From assembly GCA_019044685.2 (NCBI GenBank), contig JAGTXX020000002.1:558001-622000 (forward strand): DNA of 64,000 bases. Reading direction: 5' to 3'. Origin of the DNA: Nannochloris sp. 'desiccata' (lineage: Eukaryota; Chlorophyta; Trebouxiophyceae; Chlorellales; Chlorellaceae). The notes under the pieces were generated by a model, which did no database searches, was not told the DNA's origin, and saw only the letters and a list, made by a program, of their open reading frames with translations. Positions 20,566-32,829 of this stretch are shown here, piece by piece. The position numbers were made by a program, and so were the translations under genes. How positions within the stretch are numbered: position 1 is the stretch's first letter; the number at the start of each line of letters is the position of its first letter.

Positions 20566-21887
20566 ATGGACATCCCACCAAATCAGACTCTATATTTGTC
20601 TAATTTATATGAAAAATTAAGAAAAGAAGGTACGTTGATATCTTCTACACTTTTTATAAGACCCAATTATTTGCTAGAATGAGATTTAAAGACGCTGATC
20701 GCTTCATTATATTGCAGAAATGAAAAAATGCCTCTATGGATTATTCAACCAATTCGGAAAAGTTGTTGACGTTGTATCTTTAAAAAGTGAAACCCTCCGT
20801 GGGCAAGCCTGGATAGTGTATGAAGACGTGACATCAGCGACAAATGCACTTAGAGCAATGCAGGATTTCCCCTTCTTTGGCAAAGAAATGGTGAGTTAAT
20901 TTAAAGAGAAAAAAGAAATTTACTATCGCTCTCCCCGCTTATACCCGCCTCGGCTTCTTTAGAACAAGTAATAGCTTTACTCACTAGTTATTGAAATTTT
21001 GATTAATTATTGGGTTTTTTGGTTTCTTTTGTGCTATTGCAGAGGGTAGAATATGCAAAAACGAAATCAGACGCTGCAGCAAAGCTTGACGGCAGCTGGC
21101 ATAGAGATAAGAGAACTAGAAAGATTACTCTCTCGGTAGCAGCAGAAGATAAAAATATTAGCAAAGAAGGTGAGAATTTATAGGACAATAAGACTGTATT
21201 CCACAGTCAAGTAACTCTCAAGTGCCACTGATCTTCAACATCTAAGGGCTGCAACTACCGGCACGGTGGTCTGGTTATTAATTGAGTATATAACAACGCA
21301 ATGTATCTATATACGTTGAAATTTTGTATTCAATTGAGTATCTGAGGGTAATTACATTAATTTGGGATTTTCTAACTTTTTTTGCAGAAGGCGGTGAAAA
21401 GCCAAAACCGTCAGCGGCAGCTTCTGCTTCAGATGTTGGAGAGCCTAATAGTATCCTCTTCTTGGAAAATTTACCTGAAGCAACGAATGAAGCTATGTTA
21501 GGAGTCCTCTTCCAGCAATTTCCAGGTAAGAAGAAACTTTTGATATACCGGTAGCTATTTGTATTCTTTTTACTTAGAAAGCCGGCCGACTGACCTCTAG
21601 TTTTTTTTTGTGTGCCCGATTATTGCAGGCTATAAAGAGGCTCGATTGGTTCCAGGGAAACCTGGTATCGCTTTTATTGAATTTGAATCTGAACTTCAGG
21701 TACGTTTCTTTTCTTTTCTGTGTTGTATATCGTCATTACTCCTTTAAAAATCTAGAAAATCTAACGCTCACCGTCCTGTGTCTTTTCTTCTTTCTGTTTC
21801 TCGCAGTCTGGAGTAGCTCTATCAGGGCTTCAAGGGTTTAAAATCACGCCACAACATTCTATGCGAATCATATATGCAAAACGTTAA
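20566..21887 (+). CDS. SNRPA/SNRPB2-like: U1A/U2B''-type snRNP protein, 6 exons
   Basis: Exons 20566-20629, 20718-20890, 21043-21169, 21388-21525, 21629-21699 and 21807-21887 give 217 aa. The first RRM starts [18 protein letters not shown] (RNP2) and has [10 protein letters not shown] (RNP1). A charged, Ala-rich linker [20 protein letters not shown] separates it from a second RRM with [20 protein letters not shown] and [11 protein letters not shown]. This two-RRM layout is that of U1A and U2B'' spliceosomal proteins, which bind snRNA loops; short lineages have one gene for both roles. Two TGTAA motifs follow the stop, at 21910 and 21919. The size is close to U2B'' (about 225 aa). Confidence 0.93.
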
Positions 21888-22741
21888 CTATTCTGTAGTA
21901 CATTCTCTATGTAACGAATGTAATATATGACCAAAAACCGACAGCGGCGGCAGAATTTTCCTTCCACTAACACCACAATATTTCCACTAAACGCCAATTT
22001 CCGGCGATACTAACTTTTCTCCACTTCATTCTACAACATCGTCTCTCCATTTCTCAAGCTATCAATCCCATTCACTTAATCTCTCTTCTTTCTGCTAATT
22101 TTTCAAACACATCTTTGATCGAAAATACTTTTTTCTTATTTTGATCCCTTCCCCACACTTCACCCCTTTTCCTAACAATAAAAAGTTTGTTCTTAGATTT
22201 CTTACATTTTTATCTATATCTTTTTCGCATTTTGCGTTTATTTTTGCTCTGACAACCTTAGCACCCTGAAAAGTGTGCTGTGCTGCTGACTGGGAGCACC
22301 CAATAGCACCTTCGACGACAACCCTGCAGCACCTATACACAGCCGAGTTCCTCCTACGATGGTCTACTAATCAAAACTCGTGCTAACTAACCTGGAATCA
22401 GTCCTCACCTCTTCCCAAGCCCCTCTGTAGGTACGTAAAACACTATACCTGCTGTCTGCATCCCATTTTTCTATTTTGCCCACTATCTCCTCTATGCTAG
22501 CGCGAGTTTTGGATTAGAGATTCAGTCGAATAAAGAATATATTACAAACCCACGCAGCTTGCTGCGTCAATCTTCAGTAAGTGTTTTCTCCTAGAGAAGC
22601 TCATTCTGTATGATAAGCGAATATATGACCAACTTTCAGAAAAGTAAGTCTTTTTCAGCAGAGAGAAATCTCGAGATCTCTAGAAACACGGGACGGGGCA
22701 GTTGCATTTCTTCTTTATCTTCTAAATTTTTAAACATATAA
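21888..22741. other. Intergenic region between convergent U1A and SPF30
   Basis: About 850 bp without a convincing ORF. AT-rich with pyrimidine runs; a small inverted repeat CGCAGCTTGCTGCG near 22554 could be a hairpin. I cannot assign an RNA gene. Confidence 0.35.
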
Positions 22742-24012
22742 CTACTCCTGCTGACCTTCTTGTTCTACATCAAACTCGTGCCTCTTCTTCTTTCCGTAGC
22801 CTGTCATCCCTTTCCCACTTCCCACCACTCCTACTTTCGCAGCAGTACCCTCGGCGACGCTAAACATACTTTGCTTTTTATTAACGCCTGCCAACCCGCC
22901 ACCTGATTTTTTCTTCTTCGTGCCCTTTTTATTAATAAAACTCTTCCAAGCATCGGCTTTTTCTTTTTGTACGGTATCCATTTGTTGAAATCGCTGCTTA
23001 TTTTTAAAACTCTTGATCAATTTTTTCTTTTTCAATCGAGTTTTTTCATCGTCTGTCGGCTGTATTTCCAACCACTTGGGCATCTCACCGAGCTGCTCTG
23101 GCTCTTCATTCACACTATTCCTCTTTGGAGCATCCACACCTGCATTCAAAAAGTTCACAATAATGTAACAATAGTAGAAAAGCGAAAATTTTCTCTAATT
23201 TTGTACGAGTTGAAAAGCTCCGTTTTCTAAATTTTTTGCCAAATATTTTTGTCTCGTGGTCTCCTCACCTTTGTAGTCTGCAATTGCAGCACCTCCAGCC
23301 TGAGCTGCCCCCGCTTTCTGTCTAATATCATGTCGTAGCACCACTTCTTGAATTCCATAAGCAGTAAAAGTAACAATAAAGTTGCCTTCTTCGTTAACTC
23401 CTGTGACAGAGGCATCATACCATAGACCGTCACCACTATACTTGGCTTGGACCTCTGCTCCAATAGCCCAGGCAGCAGAGCCATGCCCAGCTAAAGCAGC
23501 ACGTTGTTGAGCTAATTTGATCTGGTGTGCGACTGTGGGGGGTAAAGTAGAGGAAGAAGGCTGTGGTTCTGCGGCTGCTGCAGCTGCTACAGTCGGTGCG
23601 GCGGCAGAGGCAGAGGCAGTCGCGGCATCATGGTCTTGTTGTTCTGTTTCTGCAAGGAGCTCTTTCGTCAAATTTACAACCTGTAAATAATGATAAACAA
23701 GTTGACGTTTAGTTCGTTCGGTTCTGTTGCTCCTTTAGGGAGGAAATCATAGGGGAAACAACAAGTAATTTGTAACAAAACCAGCGGTTACCTGGACAAG
23801 ACCTCCATAGATGGATTGGTATTCTTCATTTTCAGGCTGGTCAAGAAGTAACGCTTCCACCTGCACGCGCAATAAATAGGTTAAATACAGATTATCCGAG
23901 AACGAGAATAGCACGGGCGCTTATCCCAGCATAACTGCATTACCTGTTTCATTTGATCCTCATACTCTTGAAGATTTGTGCGCAGCTCAGCTGCATCTAC
24001 TGCCTCTTCCAT
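22742..24012 (-). CDS. SMNDC1 (SPF30): Survival-of-motor-neuron-related splicing factor 30 (Tudor), 4 exons
   Basis: Exons 24012-23944, 23860-23792, 23680-23269 and 23139-22742 give 315 aa. The N-terminus is a coiled-coil-like segment (LRTNLQEYEDQMKQVEALL). A central Tudor domain reads WAIGAEVQAKYSGDGLWYDA then GNFIVTFTAYGIQEVV; in SPF30 this binds symmetric dimethylarginine. The C-terminus is Lys-rich (RLKKKKLIKSFKNKQRF, then KADAWKSFINKKGTKKKK), the usual SPF30 tail that contacts the U2/tri-snRNP. An Ala-rich low-complexity insertion precedes the Tudor domain. It is a nuclear factor needed for spliceosome maturation. Confidence 0.92.
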
Positions 24013-24328
24013 GCTATTGATGTGTAATTTGAAGCTTTTCAATATTCTGTTTATAATGTGGATGAACTGATTTAGGGATTTAGCACCTGAAGTTGGTTAA
24101 TGAAGTGGGGTCTTGTTACCTTTCCTCGGCAAAAAGCGACAGCAGCACTGGCAGGAAATTCATGAGAGAGCAGTGCTACTGTGCATGCCCTTAATTACCT
24201 ACAAAGGAACCCATTTCCCTCGCTGCTTCTCTATTTGTGTTTCTTGCCTTTTGTCAGAGAGAACCTCTCTATTTTTCACATTCTAATCTTTAGCGACCAA
24301 TTTTTACAGAACTAGTTAAAAAGCATAT
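24013..24328. other. Spacer between SPF30 and RPS25
   Basis: 316 bp holding the SPF30 promoter and the RPS25 3' end. On the minus strand TGTAA is at 24308-24304, about 20 bp past the RPS25 stop, a plausible poly(A) signal. Confidence 0.4.
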
Positions 24329-25010
24329 TTAAGCATCGACCTCCTTGGTGGCGCGAGTGTAAATTTGCTGCATGTTGCTCTTAGAGACCTCCTTGATCAA
24401 TCCCTGCTCGGCGAGATCCCTGATAGCGGCACGGGCCAAGCTACCGTTGATCCTCAATCTATCAGCGAGGACAGATGGAGTGATCATCTTGTACTTGGTA
24501 ACTTCACCAATGAGCTTCTCATAGGTGGGCTGTAAGAGTAGAGAGAAAAAGAGAAGAGTCGTAAGTGAATATTCCATTCAAGAAGATAATCAAGTTTTCA
24601 AACCAAGGTTGAGACGCTGTTGGCGGAGGAAATTTGAGCATAAATTATTCTTACCTTGTCGAAGAGGACCTGGTTGTTAACCTTCTCTTTCAGCTTTCCT
24701 TTTGACCATTTCTGCGGATAAAATAATGAAAAACAGCTGGTTAGATACAGGTCTCCGGCCTGATGCCTTTAAAGGCTGAATTTCGTTTTGCATTCAGCCC
24801 CGCAATCGAGTTTCCAAAGCAACGCAAAGTTATTATTTACCTTCTTCTTTCCCTTGCTAGAGTTCGCCGCAGCGATGGCCTTAGCCTCCTTTGACTTCTG
24901 TTCCTTGGGCGCCTGCACAAGCCATTAAAAACAAATTGCCATCAGTTCTCCGCCCAGCCAGACTCCGGCATAAACTCAAACACGCTCCTAAGCATCTCAT
25001 TACTCACCAT
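24329..25010 (-). CDS. RPS25: 40S ribosomal protein S25 (eS25), 4 exons
   Basis: Exons 25010-25008 (ATG only), 24912-24841, 24711-24655 and 24529-24329 give 110 aa, the normal size. After a Lys/Ala-rich N-terminus ([20 protein letters not shown]) come [19 protein letters not shown] and the winged-helix part [36 protein letters not shown], ending QQIYTRAT. This is a small-subunit head protein. The first coding exon is just the start codon followed directly by GTGAG. The gene is head-to-head with RPL30. Confidence 0.96.
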
Positions 25011-25370
25011 TTTGGTATCAAAAAGGACAGATGCTGGCTCTCTCCGGCAACATAAACCACAATGGGGTGCTTGAAACGAGGCCAGTCTGGCGACTTGATC
25101 CCGGAATCCATTTTCAAGTAAAAATTATACGCTTAAAGCTCGCCAAAACGTGCATGTTCAGCCCCTTTTCATCTTCTATCGACCATCTCTGGAGCTCAAA
25201 GTGAGTGTTCAATAAGAGAAGCATTGCTTGTAGCCGCATGCAATGCCTGTGTGCATCTTTAATTTAAAGTTTATAACCCAGCACAGCTTTCTTAGCTTTT
25301 TTTCATCGTTAACTCATAAATTCATCATATTTCAAATTGCAGGCTGAGAAGGAGGTGAGAAATAGCAATC
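25011..25370. promoter_or_regulatory. Bidirectional upstream region of RPS25 and RPL30
   Basis: 360 bp between two divergent ribosomal-protein start codons, so the two could be co-regulated from one region. A likely 5'-UTR intron acceptor (AAATTGCAG) lies at about 25334-25342, 30 bp before the RPL30 ATG. No specific binding site identified. Confidence 0.4.
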
Positions 25371-25837
25371 ATGGTGGCCTCCAAGAAAGTCAAAAAATCT
25401 CAGGAGAACATCAACTCGCGCTTGGCGCTTGTCATGAAGTCTGGCAAGTACACTCTTGGCTACAAGACTACTCTCAAGACCCTTCGTGCCGGAAAGGTAA
25501 GCTTTAAAATTATAAAGAAAAGCCAAATCTAAATTATTTGCAAATGCAAGCCCATTTCCGACGGCGGCAGCCCCCTCCTCTCCTCTCTTTTCTTTAAACT
25601 AACTAATTCTCGAATTTATGTTTTCTGCAGGCCAAGTTGGTCATCATCTCTAACAACTGCCCCTCCGTACGCAAGTCTGAGATTGAGTACTACGCCATGC
25701 TTTCTAAGACTGGTGTCCATCACTACACCGGTAACAATGTTGATCTTGGTACAGCCTGTGGTAAGCTTCATCGCGTGTCTGTGCTCACCATCACTGATGC
25801 TGGTGACTCTGACATTATCAAGACCACTACCGAGTAA
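25371..25837 (+). CDS. RPL30: 60S ribosomal protein L30 (eL30), 2 exons
   Basis: Exons 25371-25496 and 25631-25837 give 110 aa. The sequence [20 protein letters not shown], then [40 protein letters not shown] and [20 protein letters not shown] is unmistakable eL30 (L7Ae-fold protein). TGTAA is at 25867-25871, 30 bp past the stop. Convergent with haspin, 150 bp apart. Confidence 0.97.
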
Positions 25838-25987
25838 ATATGATGTTTCTCTTGAAGGTTGTATAATGTAAAAAATCTTGGTGAAATTATAATTATAACA
25901 GTTTCAGAAAAATACAGGACAGTCAGTCACTTTAAAGTTGTAGGTTAAAAGAGAATAGCTGATAATTATAATATAGCTCTATTAAAT

Positions 25988-28638
25988 CTACACTTTACTC
26001 TTGTTGCTACTACCACTAGTCCATTTACCAGCAAACAGATCGTGCCACACTAAATCTCCAGCCTTATTCGCCACCGCTGCCGCCTTTCGGAAATTTCGTA
26101 ACGACAGTTTATCTACATCACTGCACACAGTAGGGAGCTTATTTGCCAAGGTGATATCAGCCAAATAACGCATCCAGAAGGCGTTGGTGATAGGGATATA
26201 GCTCTGCCAATCGTTCTTTGTGGCCTTTTGCATCTTTCTATAAGTTTCAGCCTACAGATAAATGGAAAATAAGAAAGAAATTTCAACTTCTTATTTATAA
26301 ATAAAAGCAGCAAATTAATACAATATACTCTGATTCTATCTTACCTGCGCATCTCCCTTGGGTCCATTGAACAGCTCAGGATCAGCAGCAAGATCACAGA
26401 ATGCCACTTCTCCTTCAGGAGTACAAAGACGGGACAAGGTGAAATCGATAAGGGTCACACGCACACCGGCAGATTCAACAGTAATGTCCACATCTCTAAG
26501 ACGATAGGGGACGGATTCAGTTCCATCACGGGAGATGAGTAGATTGCCCCAATGGAGATCTCTATGTTCAAATTCACAGGCTTCCTCTGCTACAGCCAAG
26601 GTCATGGTTACCTGCAAAGGAAAGAGAAATAAGAAAATAAAAAAAATAAAAACGGGGGAAAGGTGAGCTATACCGGTGACATATACGGGCAATAAAATAG
26701 ATAGGTTAATTACGATAGTACATGCCTGCATGAGGATAGATTGAAGCTCTTCAAAGGAGCGAGGTTCAAAGTGCTCCAAATCCAGGCCACCATCAGCAAC
26801 CACAAACACCTGCATTGGTAAGAAACAAAAAAGAAAAATGTCAAAAAATTGCTGCCATTTCCTGTGGTATTTTAAGTCTTTGAATTATCAAATCCAACCA
26901 GTTAAAAGATACCCTACGTACCACAAACAGCTGATCATCTTCAAAGATATCTACAGAATCATTCTCGGATTTATTGAGTCTATCCCAATGATGCCATTCC
27001 TTGCACAAAGCTGAGGCATATCGTCCCCGGCAAATGCCAACACCGTGCGTTTCTACGAAACCAGACGTCACATTGGCCTTATTTTCTGCTTTACTATTGT
27101 TATAAACATCATTCTTATCATAATTATCATTGCTAGATTGGCGGAGGCCGGATAAGGTGAGCGTGATAGCCACTTCTGCAAGAATTTCTTCGGCTCGTTT
27201 TTGGGCTTCTCCATTGACCAGCAAGGTACCTTCCATAGGGACGATTTTAAGAACGAGATTTCCGGCTTTGAAAGCTTCACCAAAGGTACCTTCGCCGATC
27301 TTTTTGACTTTGGCAAGGTCGACGTGACGGCCGAGGAGTTCATCCATGGAAGGCAAGCTCTCCAATTCAGCCTGCAGCAATAACGGAAAATTTTATTCCA
27401 AAAAAATAAGAAAAATCAGTGGGACAAAGTTCTGCTAAAATAGATAAAATAACAACGGTAGCCTATTACGTACCTCTTGTCCGCAGAGTCTAAGAAGCTG
27501 TTCAAGAGGTGCCAGCTCAGAAAATTGAGGAGACGAATCTACTATTTCTTCTTTGTTGCCACCACCAAAGGTAAGTCGGGTCTCGAGCTCTTTGGCTAGA
27601 ATTGTGCCAGCACTAGCAGCACTCTTTACAAAAAGAGCTGTAGGGGTACTTGCTGTCTTCTCTTCTTCTTCTATAGTAAATATCTCTGCAGCTTTACTAG
27701 GTCTAATGGTAGCAGTAGTCTTCTTCTTGTCGTTCTCTTCTTCTTCTTCTTCCTCTTCGCCTTCCTCGACCGCGTGAAGTCCTTGCTCAGTTTCTTCCCC
27801 AAAGCCTGGCACACTGCTGCGCCTGCTCGACATCTTTCCAAGAGCATCAGAGATACGCAAGGATAGGCTGTTAAACATACGAGCAGCAGAGGATCTACGA
27901 GACTCTCCTGCAGTCAATACAGACGACCTGCGAGGAGGAGGAGGAGGATTTGCAGAGGTTGTAGCAGAAACAGCACTGCCTGTGCGTCTGCGGTTATTGA
28001 ATGTTGTAGCCCCATCCAAATTGAATTCAGGAATTTCTGGTAAAGTATGGAGGGATGCACGAGGTCCCATGCTGCTAATCCGCAGCGGGGAAGGAGAAGC
28101 CTTTGAGGTAGTTGAGAGGACCGACAAGCGGGGAATAGCCATGGCCGAGCGGCGGGATAAGCCAAGTGACATAGCTCGAGGTTTATCTGATGTTTGCCAG
28201 CCTCCGCCACGCTGCTGTCTCGCAATAAGCTTTCCAGGAGGTGTAGGGGTTTCTACAGCCAGCTCAAGAGCGTCTACTTCTGCAAAGAGGGCCTTCATGT
28301 CAGCTATGTACGCCTGCTGTTCAGCCTCTTGTCTTTGTTTTGCATTCGTAGGACCTCTATTACGCCTCCATCGGGCAGGGATTGCATCTTCTACGACCTC
28401 AGTAGGAGTCTGGAGGGCAGGTTTTGCCTCCTGGGCTTGCTCTGGGGTGAGCAGAGTCTGTGATTTTGGTGCTTTGGGAGTGACATTGCTCTTTTGTTCA
28501 GGAACTCGATCAGTTTTCTGTCAGAACACGTGGAATAATTAGAGAAAATTATGGAGATAGTGAAGGTCATGGTGCAACATATTGCCTCACCTTTTTGCGT
28601 CGAGCAAAAGTAATAATTTCAGGAGCAGGATCCTCCAT
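25988..28638 (-). CDS. HASPIN: Haspin-type histone H3 Thr3 kinase, 6 exons
   Basis: Exons 28638-28591, 28517-27474, 27371-26922, 26809-26726, 26611-26345 and 26251-25988 give 718 aa. A long disordered Ser/Pro-rich N-terminal half (with an acidic Glu run near 27740) precedes the kinase domain: KKIGEGTFGEAFKAG (glycine loop), LVLKIVPMEGT (Lys), a VFVVADGGLDLEHF hinge, FEHRDLHWGNLLI (catalytic loop) and TLIDFTLSRL in place of DFG. The HRDLHWGN plus D-x-T-x-SR pair is specific to haspin, which marks centromeric H3 for Aurora B recruitment in mitosis. Intron 4 appears to start with GC (CAG|GCATGT) on the minus strand. Confidence 0.93.
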
Positions 28639-28926
28639 TGTATAATTGCTATATAGGAACCGTTATGCATATACTAGCCACACGCGCAGCTAAAAATTTG
28701 CTTTGTGATCTACTATTATTGGTTTAGAATGTTGTTTTCATCGATCCTGAGAGATTTATGAGCAACAACTGAAAATTTAACGGTCAGCAGGCACTTCACG
28801 GCAGTTGAGCGATTCTTTAGCAATATTCTAGCATCTTAATTGCATAAATAATTTAGATTAATTTTAGAATTTGTCATAGGGAAGGCGGAAGCTCTTAAGA
28901 ACTTCAACTGTATCCCAGCGACTATC
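28639..28926. promoter_or_regulatory. Shared upstream region of haspin and the FHA gene
   Basis: 288 bp between divergent starts, AT-rich. No specific motif recognised. Confidence 0.35.
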
Positions 28927-29763
28927 ATGACAAAAACAGAAAAAATGCCCTATAGCACTCCTGCCTTTACACTTAATATCACATCAGGTCCCCTAGCAGG
29001 ACGACAAATTAATAATGAAGGCCATAGATTTAGAGTAGGACGCACAAAGGCGAGTAGTATCCAGATCAAGGATTCAGCGGTGTCTGAAAAGCATGCTGAA
29101 ATTGTCTTGAACAATAGAGAGTGGCAAATTCGCGATTTAGGGAGTAGTAATGGAACCATGCTAAATGGTAAAGAAGTCAAAGGTAAGCAGTATTTAGAAG
29201 AGAATTAAACGATTTTGTTATTAAACAGCAAGCGCAAGTCTTCTTAACCACCGCCACCGCCCATTTCATTTGCAGAGGAGTTTGTGACCTTTAAGAATGG
29301 AGATGAGCTTCGTTTTGGCACAGAAACTATCACTAAAGTAGAGGTAAGAAGATACTTATTAATATGTATCATCTTGTTTCCTTTTTTTCTAAGTTAAAAC
29401 TTAAGAATTTAATCTATGTTTTCCAATTTTTTTCTCCCACAGATTGCCCTTCCCGAGAAGGACGACTTGACTGTCCAACAATTCTTGGAAGCTGAGTGCG
29501 AAAGAATGGAGCAACACATTAGAGTACGTATAGTTTTTACTTTCTTACAAGTAAACAGACAGAAACTGATTTCATTTTAAGTATATACTTAATAGAGAAA
29601 AAATGTGTTTTTAATTTTTTATTTTCCTTGCAGCATTGCTCTATACATCTACTAAACCTAGTTCTACTTCTATACTACTGTGCAGAGCCATGCAGAGCAA
29701 CTTGGTAACAGTTTGCGGCGATCTTGGCAAGAAGAAAAGTCTGGGCTCATGCTCTTTGCATAA
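28927..29763 (+). CDS. Small FHA-domain protein, 4 exons
   Basis: Exons 28927-29182, 29276-29343, 29443-29523 and 29686-29763 give 160 aa. The FHA domain has FRVGRTKASSIQIKD (the GR of strand 3), SEKHAEIVL (the S-x-x-H phosphothreonine contact) and DLGSSNGTMLNG (the SSNGT loop), so all key phosphopeptide-binding residues are present. A short helical C-terminus (QQFLEAECERMEQHIR) follows. No catalytic domain. FHA proteins bind phosphothreonine in signalling or DNA-damage pathways; the partner is unknown. An alternative acceptor near 29634 would give a different C-terminus. Its head-to-head neighbour is the kinase haspin. Confidence 0.85.
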
Positions 29764-29879
29764 GATAGATGGATACTAGATAACTACATGGCGTTCTCTA
29801 TTTCATAAAGTCTATAAATGATAGTGAGCACTCTGTCCTTTCTTAAGCATATAAAACACTCGACAAACTGTCAGTCTTC

Positions 29880-30754
29880 TTACTCCAATACAATCTTGGC
29901 ACCAGCTGCAAGAAAGAAAGAAAAAAAAAATGACGACGGACAAAATGTAAATTATCTATTTCCTCCATTTGAAAAAATTTAAACAGATCTCTTAGAAAAA
30001 TAGGCACTAGACTAAAGTAACGTACCTGCTTCAAGTTTGGCCTTTATTTGCTCTGCCTCTTCCTTCTTTACACCCTTTCTAAGTACAGCAGGGGCTCCTT
30101 CTACAAGTTCCTTTGCCTCTTTAAGGCCGAGATCTGTGATGGCTCTAACCTCTTTGATTACTTTGATTTTAGAGGCAGCATCAAATCCATCAAGCTTAAT
30201 ATTGAAATCAGTCTTTTCTTCTGCAGGTGCTGCTGCTTCTGCCGCCGCTGGGGCGCCTGGAATGAAAGGAAATAGAGAATAAAATAAAGTCAGATACAGA
30301 AAGAGTCACTGAGAAACCTGGGGCGGAGAAGACAAGCAATTGTCTCTCAAGATTGACATTAAGAGAGCTAATTTTTTCATCAACTATGCTAGAAAAGATA
30401 CGTACCTGCTGCTGGTGCTGCTGCCATTGGCATACCGCCTGCAGGGAAGCCAAAGCCCATGCCTCCTGCAGGGGCTTGAATGTTGAGCCGCTTGCGTAAG
30501 ATTTCGGTCAGGTCGCTGACTTCAAGTAAGTTTAACTGCGTAATTTGCTCTGCAAGATCCAACACTTTAGGATTTGTGATAACTCGCTCCTCTTCCTCGC
30601 CAGCAGCCGAGCTGAAAGACCGGGCATGCCCAGAAGTTACTAATTTTCCATCAAGGAGGGGCAGGCAACGGAGTGCGGCCTGACTAAGCCCACCGATTTC
30701 TAGAGAAGCGCATTCAGATGCTTTCCAAAGACGATAAACCCCTGTTCTTAACAT
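29880..30754 (-). CDS. MRPL12: Mitochondrial ribosomal protein bL12m, 3 exons
   Basis: Exons 30754-30406, 30256-30026 and 29905-29880 give 201 aa. The N-terminal 50 or so residues ([13 protein letters not shown] to HARSFSSA) form a basic, Ser-rich mitochondrial presequence. The dimerisation part ([20 protein letters not shown]), an Ala/Gly hinge and the C-terminal domain [37 protein letters not shown] are those of bacterial-type L7/L12, which recruits translation factors at the stalk. Convergent with the FHA gene (116 bp) and divergent from FtsZ. Confidence 0.93.
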
Positions 30755-31004
30755 TTTATGTCGATGATGGGAATTAACAGGTTGCTATAAAAATCTAATA
30801 AAAGTTTGGGCAATCCGAATGGCCGAGCCTCTAAATTCTGCAAGAAGATATTTTAATAGATCAATTGGGAAATGATATGGATGCTGCCGTGCATAGGTTT
30901 AATGCAGGCGGCATGACCCGGGCTTGCTCTGCCAAAAACATTTGAATCTGAATCGAGGTAAAAGTGCTAGACTCCCCGAATTATTTCCATTTAGTTTTGT
31001 GAAA
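30755..31004. promoter_or_regulatory. Shared upstream region of bL12m and FtsZ
   Basis: 250 bp between divergent organelle-related genes (mitochondrial and plastid). No specific motif recognised. Confidence 0.35.
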
Positions 31005-32521
31005 ATGAAGACCCAATTATTCCAAGCTTTCACTGAGAGAGCAGCTCGCTTTGTGGTGCGCGCATCTCTCTTCCCACCCACCTCTGCCCTCACTGGATGG
31101 CACCACCCAACAACACGCAGCGATCGCACCCTTCGCCACGATGTGCGCATGTCCTCTGCTGCTGTCGATCAGATTGCTGAGGGGGAATCTAATGTCGAGG
31201 AAGTTGTATCTCAAGCTGAAAATCAAGTTTCCTCTTTGGACAGGATTGGCAAAGTAAGTTAGTTTAAAGTTTGAAGTTGCAGGCGTTCCCTACTACGCAG
31301 TCCTCCCCATAAGTTTGCTTAGTATATATTTACCCAATAGCCGGAGCGGTTGATGATAGTTTTGTTGTTTTGGGCTCCCTCTATTAATAATTAATTAATT
31401 TCTCCCGCCGTTGATCTTGTCCCACACTGCAGGCAACTATCAAGGTTCTTGGCGTCGGCGGTGGCGGTTCTAATGCCGTCAACAGAATGGTTGGCTCAGA
31501 TATCGACGAAGTCGAGTTCTTTGTCTTCAATACCGATGCTCAGGCCCTTCTCCAGTCCCCCGTCAAATCTGAGAACAAAGTGCAGCTCGGTGAAAAATCA
31601 ACTCGTGGACTTGGTGCTGGTGGCAACCCTGCAATTGGAGAGAAAGCTGCCCAGGAAAGCAGGGCAGCTATCCAAAACGTAGTAGAAGGCTCCGACATGA
31701 TTTTTATTACAGCTGGTATGGGAGGTGGTACGGGAAGTGGTGCTGCCCCTGAAGTGGCCAAAATCGCAAAATCGCTTGGTGTGCTTACCGTCGCCATTGT
31801 AACAACTCCCTTTGCCTTTGAAGGCCGTCTTCGCCGCCAGCAAGCCATCAACGCAGTTGAGGAACTCCGTAATATCGTTGATACGTTAATTATCATTGGA
31901 AATGATAAACTTTTGGAGGTTATGGACCCCAACGTGCCATTGTCAGACGCTTTTAAAGTTGCGGACAATATATTGCGTCAAGGTGTTCGTGGAATATCAG
32001 ACATTATCACCATTCCTGGCCTTGTAAATGTGGATTTTGCTGATGTGAGAGCGGTTATGCTGAATGCAGGCACCTCTCTTATGGGTGAAGGCAGAGCTTC
32101 TGGCAAAACTCGTGCTCGTGATGCCGCAATTGCGGCGGTGTCATCCCCTTTGCTTGATGTAGGTATCGATCGTGCTACCGGTATTGTATGGAATATTACT
32201 GGACCTCCTGATATGACATTATTTGAAGTGAATGAAGCTGCAGAGATCATTTATGATTTAGTCGATCCTACAGCCAATTTGATTTTCGGAGCCGTAGTAG
32301 ACCCAAATTTGAATAAAGAAGTGCAGATTACATTGATTGCTACTGGATTTGGTGGTGGTAGTAGCAATAATAAGCAACAATTGGTGCCTCAAGTTGATGA
32401 GTTGCCACGAGTTCCTGTGCAGAAAGCCCAGGAGGAGATACTTGTGGAGAGGACCAATGGTGCTGAGAGCACTGGAGGAGGAGGGATTGTGCCTAATTTC
32501 TTAAGGAGAAAGAAAAACTAA
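31005..32521 (+). CDS. FTSZ: Plastid division GTPase FtsZ, 2 exons
   Basis: Exons 31005-31253 and 31433-32521 give 445 aa. About 80 N-terminal residues before the core ([20 protein letters not shown] and on) look like a transit peptide. The core has [31 protein letters not shown], the tubulin signature [32 protein letters not shown] and the synergy loop region [15 protein letters not shown]. The wording is plastid/cyanobacterial, not mitochondrial. The C-terminus [15 protein letters not shown] keeps a bacterial-like terminal peptide used for partner binding, a feature of FtsZ2-class plant proteins. It would form the stromal division ring. A second paralogue is not in this window. Confidence 0.93.
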
Positions 32522-32829
32522 TCAGTCAATTTTTAGGAATGAAGTTTTGATTTACTATAGTGATACGTAAACCTGTTACAATTTTTACCACTCCAGCGGT
32601 GTTACTAGAAGAAATTTGCTGTAAATTAGAATAGACAATTTTCAAAGACCCGGAGTGGTCAAATAGAAAACCAAAAAAAAATGCGCAAGAGTTGACCTTG
32701 GTGCTGCCCACAGAAACCGGTGGCCAATGTCGCGCACGAGGCCCATTTAAATGGATTGATTAGATATTGTTGTTGATATAATTAAATATACTAACACCAT
32801 CTAGTTGTATAGCAGCTTTAATCGCTACA
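32522..32829. other. Spacer between FtsZ and the FAD oxidoreductase
   Basis: 308 bp with a poly-A run near 32670. Holds the FtsZ 3' UTR and the downstream promoter. No other feature seen. Confidence 0.4.

Noticed and set aside
22540..22700. Possible small nuclear RNA downstream of U1A
   Set aside because: Only a short hairpin word is visible; no snRNA-specific sequence or Sm-site context that I can defend.
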